Shown here piece by piece: positions 9,552-18,921 of a stretch of 64,000 nt of DNA. This stretch comes from an uncultured Roseovarius sp. (GTDB lineage: Bacteria; Pseudomonadota; Alphaproteobacteria; Rhodobacterales; Rhodobacteraceae). Made by a program: the position numbers and the translations under genes. The stretch covers positions 577,597 to 641,596 of the forward strand of contig NZ_CANLER010000002.1 of the NCBI RefSeq assembly GCF_947489715.1, written 5' to 3'. The notes under the pieces are model-generated. The model was not told the DNA's origin. It was given only the letters and a program-made list of their open reading frames with translations, and made no database searches. The stretch's first letter is position 1. Each line of letters opens with the position of its first letter.

Positions 9552-9575
9552 AACCTGCCTGAATTGCGGCAGGTT
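9552..9575 (-). terminator. Hairpin downstream of gltB (second)
   Basis: AACCTGCC and GGCAGGTT pair perfectly across an eight-base loop. On the minus strand the stem is followed by TTGG. On the plus strand a TTTTT run follows after five bases. It probably helps separate gltB from the Hint gene. Confidence 0.5.
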
Positions 9576-9592
9576 CTGGGTTTTTACTGAAT

Positions 9593-9616
9593 ATTCCCCA
9601 CAATTTTACGGGGAAT
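9593..9616 (-). terminator. Hairpin directly after the gltB stop
   Basis: ATTCCCC and GGGGAAT form a seven-base stem with a ten-base AT-rich loop, five bases beyond the gltB stop codon. The flanks are AT-rich. Together with the hairpin at 9552-9575 it is the likely end of the gltD-GFA-GFA-gltB transcript. Confidence 0.55.
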
Positions 9617-9620
9617 TTTC

Positions 9621-12600
9621 CTATTCTGCCGGCACAGCCTGATCTTCGACACCTAGCGGCGCGGGCAGTTTGTCCAGCATTTCGATGGGGCACACCTGCA
9701 GGAAATTCACCTTTTCAACATCCCAGTATTGCAGCAGTTTCTGCGCCTTCGCACTGCCGGTTTCGGCCGCATGACGCTCGATCAGCTCTTCCAGCTCATC
9801 CATCCAGTGACCCTCTGCCACCGGGCAGGTCACCAGCGTTTCCGCGTTGATCAGTTTATCCGCGCGCCCGTCAGGATCGTAAAGATACGCCATCCCGCCG
9901 GTCATGCCCGCACCGAAATTGGCCCCGATCGACCCCAGAATCACCGCGACCCCGCCGGTCATGTATTCACAACCATTGCTGCCGCAGCCTTCGATCACCA
10001 CTTTCGCGCCGCTGTTGCGCACGCCAAAGCGTTCACCGGCCCGGCCCGCCGCAAACAGGAAACCATCCGTGGCCCCATAAAGCACGGTATTGCCGATGAT
10101 CGTGTTCTCGGACGCCTCCAGCGGGCTGGCCATTGGCGGACGCACCACGATGGTACCGCCGCTCAGGCCCTTGCCGACATAATCGTTGGCGTCGCCCGCA
10201 ACCTCCAGCTTCAGACCCGGCGCCGCGAAAGCCCCCAGCGATTGCCCGGCACTGCCCGCCAGTTTCACCGTCAGGTGATTGGGCTGAAGCGCGTTGTTCA
10301 TGCCGAAATTCCGCACGATATGGCTTGAAAGCCGCGTACCCACCGTCCGGTCGGTATTCTGCACCGCATAGGAAAGCTGCATCTTCTCGCCATCCTCCAG
10401 GAACCGCTGCGCATCCCTTACAATCTCGGCATCCAGCGTTTCGGGCACATCGTTGCGCGGGCGCGTGCGGTCATAGACAATGTCCGCCGCACCATCGACG
10501 GTGATCAGCATCGGGTTCAAATCCAGATCATCCAGATGCGCCGACCCACGGCTGACCTGGGTCAACAGATCGGCCCGGCCAATCACATCATCCAATGACC
10601 GCGCGCCGATGCTGGCCAGAACCTCGCGCACTTCCTGCGCATAGAATGTGATCAGGTTCACCACCTTGTCGGCATTGCCGGTGAACTTGCCGCGCAGCGC
10701 CTCGTCCTGGGTACAGACCCCCACGGGGCAGGTATTGCTCTGGCACTGCCGCACCATGATACAGCCCATCGCGATCAGGGCCGCAGTACCGATGCCGTAT
10801 TCCTCGGCCCCCATCATCGCCGCCATCACGATATCGCGGCCCGTCCGCAGGCCCCCGTCCGTGCGCAGCGTGATCCGGTCCCGAAGGTTGTTCATGCTCA
10901 AGACCTGATGCGCCTCGGTCAGGCCCATCTCCCACGGCAGACCGGCATATTTGATGCTGGTCGCGGGGCTGGCACCCGTGCCGCCGTTATGGCCACTGAT
11001 CAGAATCACATCTGCCTTGGCCTTGGCCACACCGGCGGCAATCGTGCCTACGCCCGATTGTGCCACCAGCTTCACCGTCACCTTGGCGCGCGGGTTGATC
11101 TGCTTGAGGTCATAGATCAGCTGCGCCAGATCCTCGATACTGTAAATATCGTGATGCGGCGGCGGGCTGATCAGCGTCACGCCCTTGGTCGAATGCCGCA
11201 AACGCGCGATCAGCTCGGTCACTTTCATGCCGGGCAATTGACCGCCCTCACCGGGTTTCGCACCCTGCGCCACCTTGATCTCCAGCTCTTCGCACTGGTT
11301 CAGGTATTCCGCCGTGACGCCAAAGCGCCCGCTGGCCACCTGCTTGATCTTGGCGCTTGGGTTGTCGCCATTGGGTTCCGGCACGAAATGCGCCGGATCT
11401 TCGCCACCTTCGCCGCTGTCGCTGCGCGCCCCGATCCGGTTCATCGCCACGTTCAGGGTCTTGTGCGCCTCAGGGCTCAGCGCTCCCAGCGACATCCCCG
11501 GCGTGACAAACCGCTTGCGGATCGCGGTCACGCTTTCCACATCATCGACCGAAATCGCATCCCCCATCGGCTTGATCGCCATCAGGTCACGGATATGAAT
11601 CGGCGGGGCCGCTTGCATCGCCGCCGAATACCGCTTCCACAGCTCATAGCTCGAATTGTTGCAGGCCATCTGCATCATGTGCATGGTTTGCGCGCCCCAG
11701 GCATGGGTCTCGCCACTTTTGCGCGCCTTGTAGAACCCGCCGATCGGCAGCACATCCTGACCCCGCGCGTAAGCCTGATCATGCACCTCTTCCAGCTTGG
11801 TCTGGATACCACTCACACCGATACCCGAAATCCGGCTGACCAACCCGGGGAAAAACTCGGCGCACATCGCCCGACTCAGACCAATCGCCTCGAAATTGAG
11901 GCCCCCGCGATAGGAGGACACGACCGAAATGCCCATCTTGGACATGATCTTGAGAAGACCCTGGTCGATCGCGCTGCGATACCGTGCCACGGCTTCGGTC
12001 AGGTTCCCCTCCAGCAGCCCACGGTCGATCCGGTCGGCCAGGCTGTCCTCGGCCAGATAGGCGTTGACCACGGTTGCGCCGGCACCGATCAGAACCGCAA
12101 AATAATGCGGGTCGATACATTCCGCCGACCGCACGTTGAGCGAACAGAAAGTTCGCAGACCCTTGCGTGTCAGATGGGAATGTACCGCGCTGGTCGCCAG
12201 GATCATCGGCATGCCGATCCGGTCCTCTCCCACACCCCGATCCGTCAGCACCAGGTGCCCGGCACCACTGCGCACCGCATCCTCGGCCTCGGCCCGAATG
12301 CGAGCCAATCCCGCCTGCAAAGCGCCTTTTCCCTTCTCGAAGATGCAATCGATATCGGCCACATCCGCATTGAACAGCGTCATCAACGCATCCCATTGCG
12401 CGTTGCCGACAAACGGGCTGTCCAGCACCAAAATCTCGGTCTGGCTGCTGCTTTCATCCAAGACGTTCTTCAGGTTACCGAACCGCGTCTTCAGGCTCAT
12501 CACCCGCGCCTCGCGCAGGCTGTCAATCGGCGGGTTGGTGACCTGGCTGAAATTCTGCCGGAAATAATGGCTCAGCGGCCGGTACCCCTTGGACAGCACC

Positions 12601-14153
12601 GCCGAAGGTGTATCGTCGCCCATGCTGGCAATCGCCTCTTTGCCGTCCTCGCCCATCGGCGCCAGAATTTGCTCCAGCTCTTCAATCGTGTAGCCCGCAG
12701 CGATCTGACGGCGGCGCAGCTCGGCCCCGGTATGGATCGGCGCCTCAGTCACGACCGCCAGATCATCGTCCAGCTCGTTGATCTTGCCGACCCATTCGCT
12801 AAAGGGCAGCGCGCGCGCCAGCTTGTCCTTGATCTCGGTGTCGCGGAAAAGCTTGCCCTTCTTCATGTCCACAGCCAGCATCTGGCCCGGCCCCAGCGCG
12901 CCCTTGGCCTTCACCGATGCCTCGTCAATCGGCACCATTCCGGCCTCGGACCCGGCGATCACCAGCCCGTCGCCAGTGACGACATAGCGCATCGGGCGCA
13001 ACCCATTCCGGTCCAGCCCCGCGCACACCCAGCGCCCGTCTGTCATCGCCAGCGCGGCGGGGCCGTCCCACGGCTCCATGACCGAGTTGCAATAGGAATA
13101 CATGTCGCGCCAGGCCTGCGGCAACTCCTCGGCCTGTTTCGACCACGATTCCGGCACCAGCATGGTTTTGGCCATCGGCGCGCTCCGCCCGGCCCGCACC
13201 AGAACCTCGAAAACAGAGTCTAATGCAGCCGAATCCGACGATCCGCCCGCCACGATCGGTTTGATATCTTCGGCCATGTCACCAAAGGCGGCACTGGCCA
13301 TCCGGATTTCGTGGCTTTTCAGCCAGTTCAGATTGCCCTTGAGCGTATTGATCTCGCCATTATGCGCCAGCATCCGGAACGGCTGCGCCAGCCACCATTG
13401 CGGAAAGGTGTTGGTGGAATAGCGCTGATGATAGATCGCAAAGGCGGATTTAAACCGCTCATCCATCAGATCGGGGTAGAACACCGCCACCTGCTCGGCC
13501 AGCATCATGCCCTTGTAGATGATCGACCGGCAGGAAAGCGAGGCGATATAAAGCCCGCTGATCCCCGCCGCGATGGCGGCCTTTTCGATCCGGCGGCGAA
13601 TGACATAAAGCTCGCGCTCAAACGTATCCTCATCCACACCCTTGGCGTTGGAAATCAGGATCTGCTCGATCTCGGGGCGGGTTGCATTGGCCTTTTCGCC
13701 CAGACAGGTCACATCGACCGGCACATGCCGCCAGCCATAGATATAGTGTCCCATGCGCAGCACTTCGGTTTCGACGATGGTCCGGCAGGTTTCCTGCGCA
13801 CCGAAATCCGTGCGCGGCAGAAACACTTGACCGACCGCGACCAGTTGATCCTGCCGTGGCTCATGCCCGGTCCGGCGGATCTGGTCATAAAAGAATGGCA
13901 CCGGGATCTGCACATGAATGCCCGCGCCATCGCCGGTCTTGCCATCGGCATCCACCGCGCCCCGGTGCCAGATCGCTTTCAGCGCATCAATGCCCGCATC
14001 CACCACCTGACGGCTGGGCTTGCCATTGACCGCAACAACCAGGCCAACACCGCAGGAAGAATGCTCTTCTTCCTCTGAATACATCCCGTTTTCGGCCATG
14101 TATTTGCGTTTGGCTTCTTCGCCCCGCACCCATTCGGCATCATATTTGGTCAT
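9621..14153 (-). CDS. gltB: Glutamate synthase (NADPH) large subunit
   Basis: A 1510-residue alpha subunit of bacterial GOGAT. It hydrolyses glutamine at an N-terminal class II amidotransferase site, channels ammonia to the FMN site and makes glutamate from 2-oxoglutarate. The mature N-terminal cysteine nucleophile is C34 (HSSCGVG), after a short propeptide. The FMN/synthase domain carries the cysteines of the 3Fe-4S cluster in the CIMVRQCQSNTCPVGVC segment near residue 1140. The C-terminal GXGXG beta-helix is present (GGTIVVRPP, GNTVLYGATDG, GCGSNGCEYMTGG). Its ATG overlaps the stop of the GFA-family gene by four bases (ATGA), so it is read as the last gene of gltD-GFA-GFA-gltB. Confidence 0.97.
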   Translation of the reverse strand: MTKYDAEWVRGEEAKRKYMAENGMYSEEEEHSSCGVGLVVAVNGKPSRQVVDAGIDALKAIWHRGAVDADGKTGDGAGIHVQIPVPFFYDQIRRTGHEPRQDQLVAVGQVFLPRTDFGAQETCRTIVETEVLRMGHYIYGWRHVPVDVTCLGEKANATRPEIEQILISNAKGVDEDTFERELYVIRRRIEKAAIAAGISGLYIASLSCRSIIYKGMMLAEQVAVFYPDLMDERFKSAFAIYHQRYSTNTFPQWWLAQPFRMLAHNGEINTLKGNLNWLKSHEIRMASAAFGDMAEDIKPIVAGGSSDSAALDSVFEVLVRAGRSAPMAKTMLVPESWSKQAEELPQAWRDMYSYCNSVMEPWDGPAALAMTDGRWVCAGLDRNGLRPMRYVVTGDGLVIAGSEAGMVPIDEASVKAKGALGPGQMLAVDMKKGKLFRDTEIKDKLARALPFSEWVGKINELDDDLAVVTEAPIHTGAELRRRQIAAGYTIEELEQILAPMGEDGKEAIASMGDDTPSAVLSKGYRPLSHYFRQNFSQVTNPPIDSLREARVMSLKTRFGNLKNVLDESSSQTEILVLDSPFVGNAQWDALMTLFNADVADIDCIFEKGKGALQAGLARIRAEAEDAVRSGAGHLVLTDRGVGEDRIGMPMILATSAVHSHLTRKGLRTFCSLNVRSAECIDPHYFAVLIGAGATVVNAYLAEDSLADRIDRGLLEGNLTEAVARYRSAIDQGLLKIMSKMGISVVSSYRGGLNFEAIGLSRAMCAEFFPGLVSRISGIGVSGIQTKLEEVHDQAYARGQDVLPIGGFYKARKSGETHAWGAQTMHMMQMACNNSSYELWKRYSAAMQAAPPIHIRDLMAIKPMGDAISVDDVESVTAIRKRFVTPGMSLGALSPEAHKTLNVAMNRIGARSDSGEGGEDPAHFVPEPNGDNPSAKIKQVASGRFGVTAEYLNQCEELEIKVAQGAKPGEGGQLPGMKVTELIARLRHSTKGVTLISPPPHHDIYSIEDLAQLIYDLKQINPRAKVTVKLVAQSGVGTIAAGVAKAKADVILISGHNGGTGASPATSIKYAGLPWEMGLTEAHQVLSMNNLRDRITLRTDGGLRTGRDIVMAAMMGAEEYGIGTAALIAMGCIMVRQCQSNTCPVGVCTQDEALRGKFTGNADKVVNLITFYAQEVREVLASIGARSLDDVIGRADLLTQVSRGSAHLDDLDLNPMLITVDGAADIVYDRTRPRNDVPETLDAEIVRDAQRFLEDGEKMQLSYAVQNTDRTVGTRLSSHIVRNFGMNNALQPNHLTVKLAGSAGQSLGAFAAPGLKLEVAGDANDYVGKGLSGGTIVVRPPMASPLEASENTIIGNTVLYGATDGFLFAAGRAGERFGVRNSGAKVVIEGCGSNGCEYMTGGVAVILGSIGANFGAGMTGGMAYLYDPDGRADKLINAETLVTCPVAEGHWMDELEELIERHAAETGSAKAQKLLQYWDVEKVNFLQVCPIEMLDKLPAPLGVEDQAVPAE

Positions 14154-14590
14154 TGGTGTCCTCCATCCGTGGGCTTGGCAAAAATCGCCTCTGCTTCGGC
14201 CTGCGTCTTCTTTTCGGTCTCACCGGCAAAGGCATAGCCCGCCGGTTTATGGTCAATGAAAATTTCACTTGTCAGCTTCAGATCGCCCAGATCGTCAAGC
14301 GCCCCGGCACAAAGGCCAAAGAACCCGTCGCCGTCACCCAGCTTGCCGCTCGTGCGCCAAAACAGGCCCGAGCCACAGATGCGGCAAAAACTCCGCTCGG
14401 CCCAGTCTGACGATTTGTAGATCTGGATGTTTTCTTCGCCCTGCCATTCGATCTGGTCCGGGTTCACGTCCACACCCAACTCGATCCCGCCGCTGAACTT
14501 GCGGCACATGCTGCAATGGCAGACATCTATGTGGTCCGGTCGCTGATGCAGGGTGAACCGCACCGCGCCGCACAGGCATCCACCGGTCAT
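14150..14590 (-). CDS. GFA (CENP-V/GFA) zinc-binding family protein, copy 2
   Basis: A 146-residue protein of the glutathione-dependent formaldehyde-activating fold. The zinc-binding cysteines are evident: GGCLCGAVRF at residues 3-12, CHCSMCRKFSGG and CRICGSGLFW. I start at the ATG at 14590, where the conserved GGCLCGAV begins almost at once. That ATG overlaps the preceding GFA gene's stop (ATGA) and its own stop overlaps the gltB ATG (ATGA). The family's activity towards S-hydroxymethylglutathione is disputed and most members have no known role. The tight coupling to glutamate synthase is the main functional clue. Confidence 0.9.
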   Translation of the reverse strand: MTGGCLCGAVRFTLHQRPDHIDVCHCSMCRKFSGGIELGVDVNPDQIEWQGEENIQIYKSSDWAERSFCRICGSGLFWRTSGKLGDGDGFFGLCAGALDDLGDLKLTSEIFIDHKPAGYAFAGETEKKTQAEAEAIFAKPTDGGHQ

Positions 14591-15015
14591 CTGTCGCCCT
14601 CCGGCGCAAAAGCCGCTTCGCATTCCGCGGTTGTCATCCTGCGGTGATCTCCGGCCAGCGCATATCCCTCTGGGGTCTGATCGGCAAAAAATTCCAGCTT
14701 CAGCGGCGCAGCCGCCGCATTGTCGAAAAGACCCGCCGAGATGTGCCGTTGTCCGTCCGCAACCGTGCCGTACCAAAGCGTCGATCCGCAGGTCTCGCAA
14801 AACCCCCGTTCAGCCCAGTCCGACGACCGGAAGGATTTTGCCGGGCCATCGAACTCGACGCTGCCGGGGTCGGTTGCCAGGGACATGTACATCGAACTGG
14901 TGTGACGCCGGCACATGTCGCAATGGCACGCGCGCACGATCGGCTTGGTGACGGTTGCCGTCACTGTCACTGCGCCACAAAGGCACCTGCCGTTGATCTC
15001 GCGTGTCTCGGTCAT
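14587..15015 (-). CDS. GFA (CENP-V/GFA) zinc-binding family protein, copy 1
   Basis: A 142-residue protein related to the next gene: NGRCLCGAVTV near residue 8, CHCDMCRRHTSS, and CETCGSTLWYG give the same set of zinc cysteines. The copies align along their length but are clearly diverged, so this is an old tandem duplication and not a recent one. An AAGGAA ribosome site precedes the ATG. It starts 138 bases after the gltD stop, a gap that holds a long inverted repeat. Its stop overlaps the start of the second copy. Confidence 0.9.
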   Translation of the reverse strand: MTETREINGRCLCGAVTVTATVTKPIVRACHCDMCRRHTSSMYMSLATDPGSVEFDGPAKSFRSSDWAERGFCETCGSTLWYGTVADGQRHISAGLFDNAAAAPLKLEFFADQTPEGYALAGDHRRMTTAECEAAFAPEGDR

Positions 15016-15105
15016 GTTAACCGTTCCTTCATCCTCCGGGTCAGCGCCTCTGACCTGTCATATTTTGTTAACCGCACCGTGCGCTCCCGACGCGCCGAAA
15101 CGGCC

Positions 15106-15150
15106 AGAGTTGCAACAATCTGCGTACACAATTGCAACTGTTGTAACTCT
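15106..15150 (-). promoter_or_regulatory. Long inverted repeat between gltD and the GFA genes
   Basis: AGAGTTACAACA just after the gltD stop (15139-15150, minus strand) pairs with TGTTGCAACTCT (15106-15117) over a 21-base loop, with one mismatch in twelve. The loop holds a further GTTGCAA copy. No T run follows, so it is unlikely to be a simple terminator. It could be a partial terminator, an RNA-processing or stability element that sets the gltD:gltB ratio, or an operator. Confidence 0.5.
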
Positions 15151-15153
15151 TCC

Positions 15154-16587
15154 CTACTCGGCGGCGACCGCCTCGGCGGCATTCAGATAGTCCAGAACCG
15201 CATCCGCAGTGTCGCGCCCGTCCCGGATCGCCCACACCACCAATGAGGCCCCGCGCACGATATCTCCCACGGCAAAAACCCCATCCATGGCGGTGCGTCC
15301 GGTGGTGTATTCCGCCCGGATCGTACCCCAGCTTGTCACCTCTAAATCTTCTTGATTCCAAAGGGTTGGCAGATCTTCGGGTTCGAACCCAAGCGCCTTG
15401 ATCACCAGATCGGCGGGTTCTTCGGTGATGGCGCCCTCGATCTCTTCAGGTGTCTGGCGGCCACTGACATCAGGCGCGCCCAGACGCATCTGCTGCACCA
15501 TCACACCCTTGACCGGATCGCCGACAAAGCCTTTTGGCGCGCTAAGCCACTGAAAGATAACGCCCTCTTCTTCGGCATTATTCACTTCGCGCTGACTGCC
15601 CGGCATGTTTTCCCGGTCTCGACGATACAGACATTTGACCGATTTCGCGCCCTGCCGAACTGCTGTGCGGACACAATCCATAGCGGTATCACCCCCGCCA
15701 ACCACCACAACTTGTTTACCTTCGGCGTTCAGCTCTCCGTTATCGAATTCAGGCACAGCATCGCCAAAGCTCAGCCGGTTGCTGGCGGTCAGATAATCAA
15801 TCGCGCGCACGATACCTTGCGCACCCGATCCCGGGCCTTGCAGATCGCGTGATTTATAGACCCCGGTCGCGATGATTAAGGCATTGTGTTTATTGCGTAA
15901 ATCATCAAATTGAATGTCTTCGCCAACATTGCAGTTCATTACGAACTCGACACCGCTTTTCTCCAGCAGCTCAATCCGGCGCAAGACCACATCCTTTTCC
16001 AGCTTGAAGCCGGGGATGCCATAGGTCAGCAATCCACCACCGCGGTCATAGCGGTCATAAACGACAACCTGTACACCTGCTGATCGCAATATGTCCGCCG
16101 CCGCAAGGCCGCCGGGCCCGGCACCAATTATCCCAACAGATTCAATGCGTTCCTGCCTGGGCATGGTTGGCTCAACCCACCCCTCGTCCCAGGCGGTATC
16201 GGTAATGTATTTCTCGACCGACCCAATCGTAACCGTCCCATGCCCCGATTGTTCGATCACGCAATTACCTTCGCACAGCCGGTCCTGCGGGCAAATCCGC
16301 CCGCAAATCTCGGGAAATGTATTGGTGGCCTGACTCAGCTCATAGGCTTCTTTCAATCGCCCTTCGGCCGTCATCCGCAACCAGTCGGGAATGTTGTTGT
16401 GCAAAGGGCAATGCGACTGGCAATAAGGCACGCCACACTGGCTGCACCGCCCCGCCTGTTCCTGCGCTTTTGCCGCCGCATATTCGGCATAAATTTCCTG
16501 GAAATCCTTGTTTCGCTCTTCTGCCGCCCGCTTTTCGGGCATGTCGCGTTCAACGGACACGAATTTCAACATCGGTTGCTTCGCCAC
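15154..16587 (-). CDS. gltD: Glutamate synthase small subunit
   Basis: A 477-residue beta subunit that takes electrons from NADPH through FAD and passes them via 4Fe-4S clusters to GltB. N-terminal cluster cysteines are in CSQCGVPYCQSHCPLHNN and CGRICPQDRLCEGNCV. An FAD-binding GXGXXG follows (IGAGPGGLAAA), then the NADPH-binding VVVGGGDTAMD. The C-terminal GD motif is GVFAVGDIVRGASLVVWAI. I choose the GTG at 16587: GGAG lies eight bases upstream, and the protein then begins VAKQPMLKFVSVERD as expected. A longer in-frame start 19 codons upstream lacks this support. It is divergent from uppP. Confidence 0.95.
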   Translation of the reverse strand: MAKQPMLKFVSVERDMPEKRAAEERNKDFQEIYAEYAAAKAQEQAGRCSQCGVPYCQSHCPLHNNIPDWLRMTAEGRLKEAYELSQATNTFPEICGRICPQDRLCEGNCVIEQSGHGTVTIGSVEKYITDTAWDEGWVEPTMPRQERIESVGIIGAGPGGLAAADILRSAGVQVVVYDRYDRGGGLLTYGIPGFKLEKDVVLRRIELLEKSGVEFVMNCNVGEDIQFDDLRNKHNALIIATGVYKSRDLQGPGSGAQGIVRAIDYLTASNRLSFGDAVPEFDNGELNAEGKQVVVVGGGDTAMDCVRTAVRQGAKSVKCLYRRDRENMPGSQREVNNAEEEGVIFQWLSAPKGFVGDPVKGVMVQQMRLGAPDVSGRQTPEEIEGAITEEPADLVIKALGFEPEDLPTLWNQEDLEVTSWGTIRAEYTTGRTAMDGVFAVGDIVRGASLVVWAIRDGRDTADAVLDYLNAAEAVAAE

Positions 16588-16808
16588 GGCATTTACTCCA
16601 GATTCTCTCGGATGCCGGACCTGTCTAATGGAAACATTGAGCAAAATAAAGTCATAAAGAGTTACCTATTATTAATTATTCCTCACCCAACCGTGCGCAC
16701 AGGCAGCAATTCGCCAAGAAATTAAATCCGAATCGGACTTAAATACGATCTTCCCTCTGAATCTCAATGGTTTATAGCTTTCCCCGAGGGAATAGCAGGA
16801 CCCACAGG
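16588..16808. promoter_or_regulatory. Divergent promoter region, gltD operon / uppP
   Basis: A 221-base AT-rich gap between head-to-head genes. Stretches such as ATTATTAATTATT near 16666-16680 stand out against the GC-rich flanks. It must hold the promoters for both units. No specific operator was recognised. Confidence 0.4.
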
Positions 16809-17612
16809 ATGACATTCTTCCATCTGTTTCTGGTCGCCGTCGTGCAGGGCCTGACCGAGTTTTTGCCGGTTTCGTCATCAGGGCACCTGATTCTGTTGCC
16901 CCATCTTACGGGACATGAAGATCAGGGCGTTGCAGTTGATGTTGCCGTACACGTTGGCACGCTATTTGCGGTCATCATCTACTTTTGGACCGATGTGCGC
17001 CTCGCGATCAGCGGCCTGCCTCGACTGGTGCTTGGCCGGGCCGATACTGACGGCGCACGCCTTGCGCTGTTGCTTCTCATCGCCTCCGTACCGGTGATCG
17101 CCTTTGGCCTGATCCTCAAGCTCACCGGTCTTTATGAGGAACTCAGATCCATCAAGACCATTGGCTGGGCAATGCTTGTCTTTGGCGTCCTGCTCTATTG
17201 GGCAGACCAGAACGGTCAGACCGACAAGAACGCGAAAGACTGGACCATTTCCGATGCGATGACGATGGGAGTATGGCAGGCCATCGCGCTCATTCCCGGC
17301 ACATCGCGTTCAGGCATCACCATCACCGGCGCGCGTTTTCTGGGTTACAATCGTGCTGACGCAGCAAAACTTGCGATGTTGATGTCAATCCCGACAATCA
17401 TTGCAAGCGGTGTTTTTCTTGGCGGAAAGGCCGCGCTGACAGCAGATACCGACTTACTCAACGACTGTGCTATCGCTGCGGCACTCGCCTTTGTCGCCGC
17501 CATGCTGGCGCTCAGCCTGATGATGCGTTTGCTCAAGAGCGTCAGTTATACGCCTTACGTGCTTTATCGTATCGCACTTGGCGGCCTGTTGCTGTTCTTC
17601 GCCTATAGCTGA
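16809..17612 (+). CDS. uppP: Undecaprenyl-diphosphate phosphatase
   Basis: A 267-residue polytopic membrane protein (BacA/UppP) that recycles undecaprenyl pyrophosphate for peptidoglycan and surface glycan synthesis. Both catalytic motifs are present: EFLPVSSSGHLIL near residue 18 and PGTSRSGITITGARFLG near residue 163. I start at ATG 16809 (MTFFHLFLVAVVQGLTEFLP), which gives the expected N-terminal membrane segment; the upstream in-frame ATG adds a polar tail. It ends on the base before the convergent NDUFA9-like gene. Confidence 0.95.
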   Translation: MTFFHLFLVAVVQGLTEFLPVSSSGHLILLPHLTGHEDQGVAVDVAVHVGTLFAVIIYFWTDVRLAISGLPRLVLGRADTDGARLALLLLIASVPVIAFGLILKLTGLYEELRSIKTIGWAMLVFGVLLYWADQNGQTDKNAKDWTISDAMTMGVWQAIALIPGTSRSGITITGARFLGYNRADAAKLAMLMSIPTIIASGVFLGGKAALTADTDLLNDCAIAAALAFVAAMLALSLMMRLLKSVSYTPYVLYRIALGGLLLFFAYS

Positions 17613-18593
17613 TCAGGCCCGCAGGTTTTCAGCCGATTCCTTGATTGCCTCATATTGTCCAGCAGGACGGAAACGCCATAGGTAATCAGGCAAAACGGCT
17701 TCGGTCGCAACCGGTTCAATCCCCAGATCGGCAAAGCCCTTGGCGCCATCGGCCACAACATTATCCACCCGCAGGTTTTTCACCTGATCCCGGGTGAGCT
17801 GTGGCGGTATAATCCCAAGCGAGATGATCTGCACCAGCTCCATCACACCCGCCATGATATTGGCAATCCAGAACGGAATGTTCGCGATAAGACGACGACG
17901 CCGAATAACACCCAGCATTTGCTGCATTAATTCCCGGAAAGTATTCACATCCGGTCCGCCCAATTCATAGATACCGGACGCAGCATCGCCCTTAATGCCC
18001 ATTTCGGCCGCTTTTGCCACGTCGTCTACATAAACAGTCTGAAACTTCGTCTCTCCTCCCACAACAGGCAGAATTGGCCCCAGGCGGGTCATCGATGCGA
18101 AGCGATTGAAGAACCCATCTTCTGGGCCGAAAATCACAGATGGGCGCAGGATCACGGCGGTCGGGAAATGTTCAAGAATGCCCTGCTCACCCTCTGCCTT
18201 GGTGCGCGCATAAATACTGGAGGATTCAAGATCTGCGCCAATGGCCGAGACATGCACCAGCCGTCCCACACCTTCTTCAGCGGCAAGGCGGGCAATCCGT
18301 TCGGCCCCTTCATGCTGCACTGCATCAAAGTTATTGCGCCCCTTGCGATCAAACGTGCCGACGCAGTTCACCACAGCATCCGCACCCTGCATGACCGCCC
18401 TGACGCTATCGTCGTCGCGAATGTTGCAAAAAAGAGGCTCAACCTGCCCGACAACACCATAGGGTTTGACATGCATCGCTTCATTCGGACGCCGGACGGC
18501 GACACGTACCCGCCAGCCCGCCTTGGCCATGCGTCGCGCGATATATCGCCCAACGAACCCTGATCCGCCATAGATGGTGACAAGCTTGGACAT
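17613..18593 (-). CDS. Complex I NDUFA9-like NAD(P)-binding protein (atypical SDR)
   Basis: A 326-residue extended/atypical short-chain dehydrogenase. The Rossmann motif is at the start ([18 protein letters not shown]), and the catalytic YxxxK is degraded to YARTK in the segment [13 protein letters not shown]. The closest described role is the NDUFA9-type accessory protein of alphaproteobacterial and mitochondrial complex I; a general NAD-dependent epimerase is the alternative. I start at ATG 18593, preceded by CGGAGG at six bases; an in-frame codon ten residues upstream lacks a ribosome site. It converges on uppP with no gap. Confidence 0.8.
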   Translation of the reverse strand: MSKLVTIYGGSGFVGRYIARRMAKAGWRVRVAVRRPNEAMHVKPYGVVGQVEPLFCNIRDDDSVRAVMQGADAVVNCVGTFDRKGRNNFDAVQHEGAERIARLAAEEGVGRLVHVSAIGADLESSSIYARTKAEGEQGILEHFPTAVILRPSVIFGPEDGFFNRFASMTRLGPILPVVGGETKFQTVYVDDVAKAAEMGIKGDAASGIYELGGPDVNTFRELMQQMLGVIRRRRLIANIPFWIANIMAGVMELVQIISLGIIPPQLTRDQVKNLRVDNVVADGAKGFADLGIEPVATEAVLPDYLWRFRPAGQYEAIKESAENLRA

Positions 18594-18737
18594 AAGACGC
18601 CTCCGGGCTGAAAACTCCGACACTTCTTCCTACTCCCCTACGCGGGTTTCGACAAGTTGATAGGTGACAAGCAATAATCCAAAAATCTCCGTTGACTCCA
18701 TCTGGGCGCAGAGTTAAACGCCAGCCTTACGACACCT

Positions 18738-18823
18738 GCCCAGGTGGCGGAATGGTAGACGCGCTAGCTTCAGGTGCTAGTGTCCGTATGGACGTGGAGG
18801 TTCGAGTCCTCTCCTGGGCACCA
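18738..18823 (+). tRNA. tRNA-Leu (anticodon CAG)
   Basis: An 86-base tRNA including an encoded CCA. The acceptor stem GCCCAGG pairs with CCTGGGC. The anticodon stem CTAGC/GCTAG encloses TTCAGGT, so the anticodon is CAG, reading CTG leucine codons. A long variable arm (TGTCCGTATGGACG) marks a class II tRNA, and the T arm GAGGTTCGAGTCCTC is regular. It stands alone. No attL/attR-like duplication of its 3' end was noticed nearby. Confidence 0.97.
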
Positions 18824-18921
18824 ACCAATCATATAGCATATTGGTTTTGCTACAGCTTTTGGCCGCTGCTAGTGAGCACCTTCAGACACGAAATCCAAAA
18901 GCGTATTCACCGGGTCAGGCT

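Noticed and set aside
10908..13223. Open frame of 771 codons on the plus strand opposite gltB
   Set aside because: It is fully antisense to gltB, shows the His/Arg/Gln-rich composition expected of an antisense frame in GC-rich DNA, and matches no family. gltB is certain.
18738..18823. tRNA-Leu as integration site of an island
   Set aside because: No integrase and no repeated tRNA 3' end were seen, and the AT-rich segment starts more than 6 kb away beyond the intact mnh operon.
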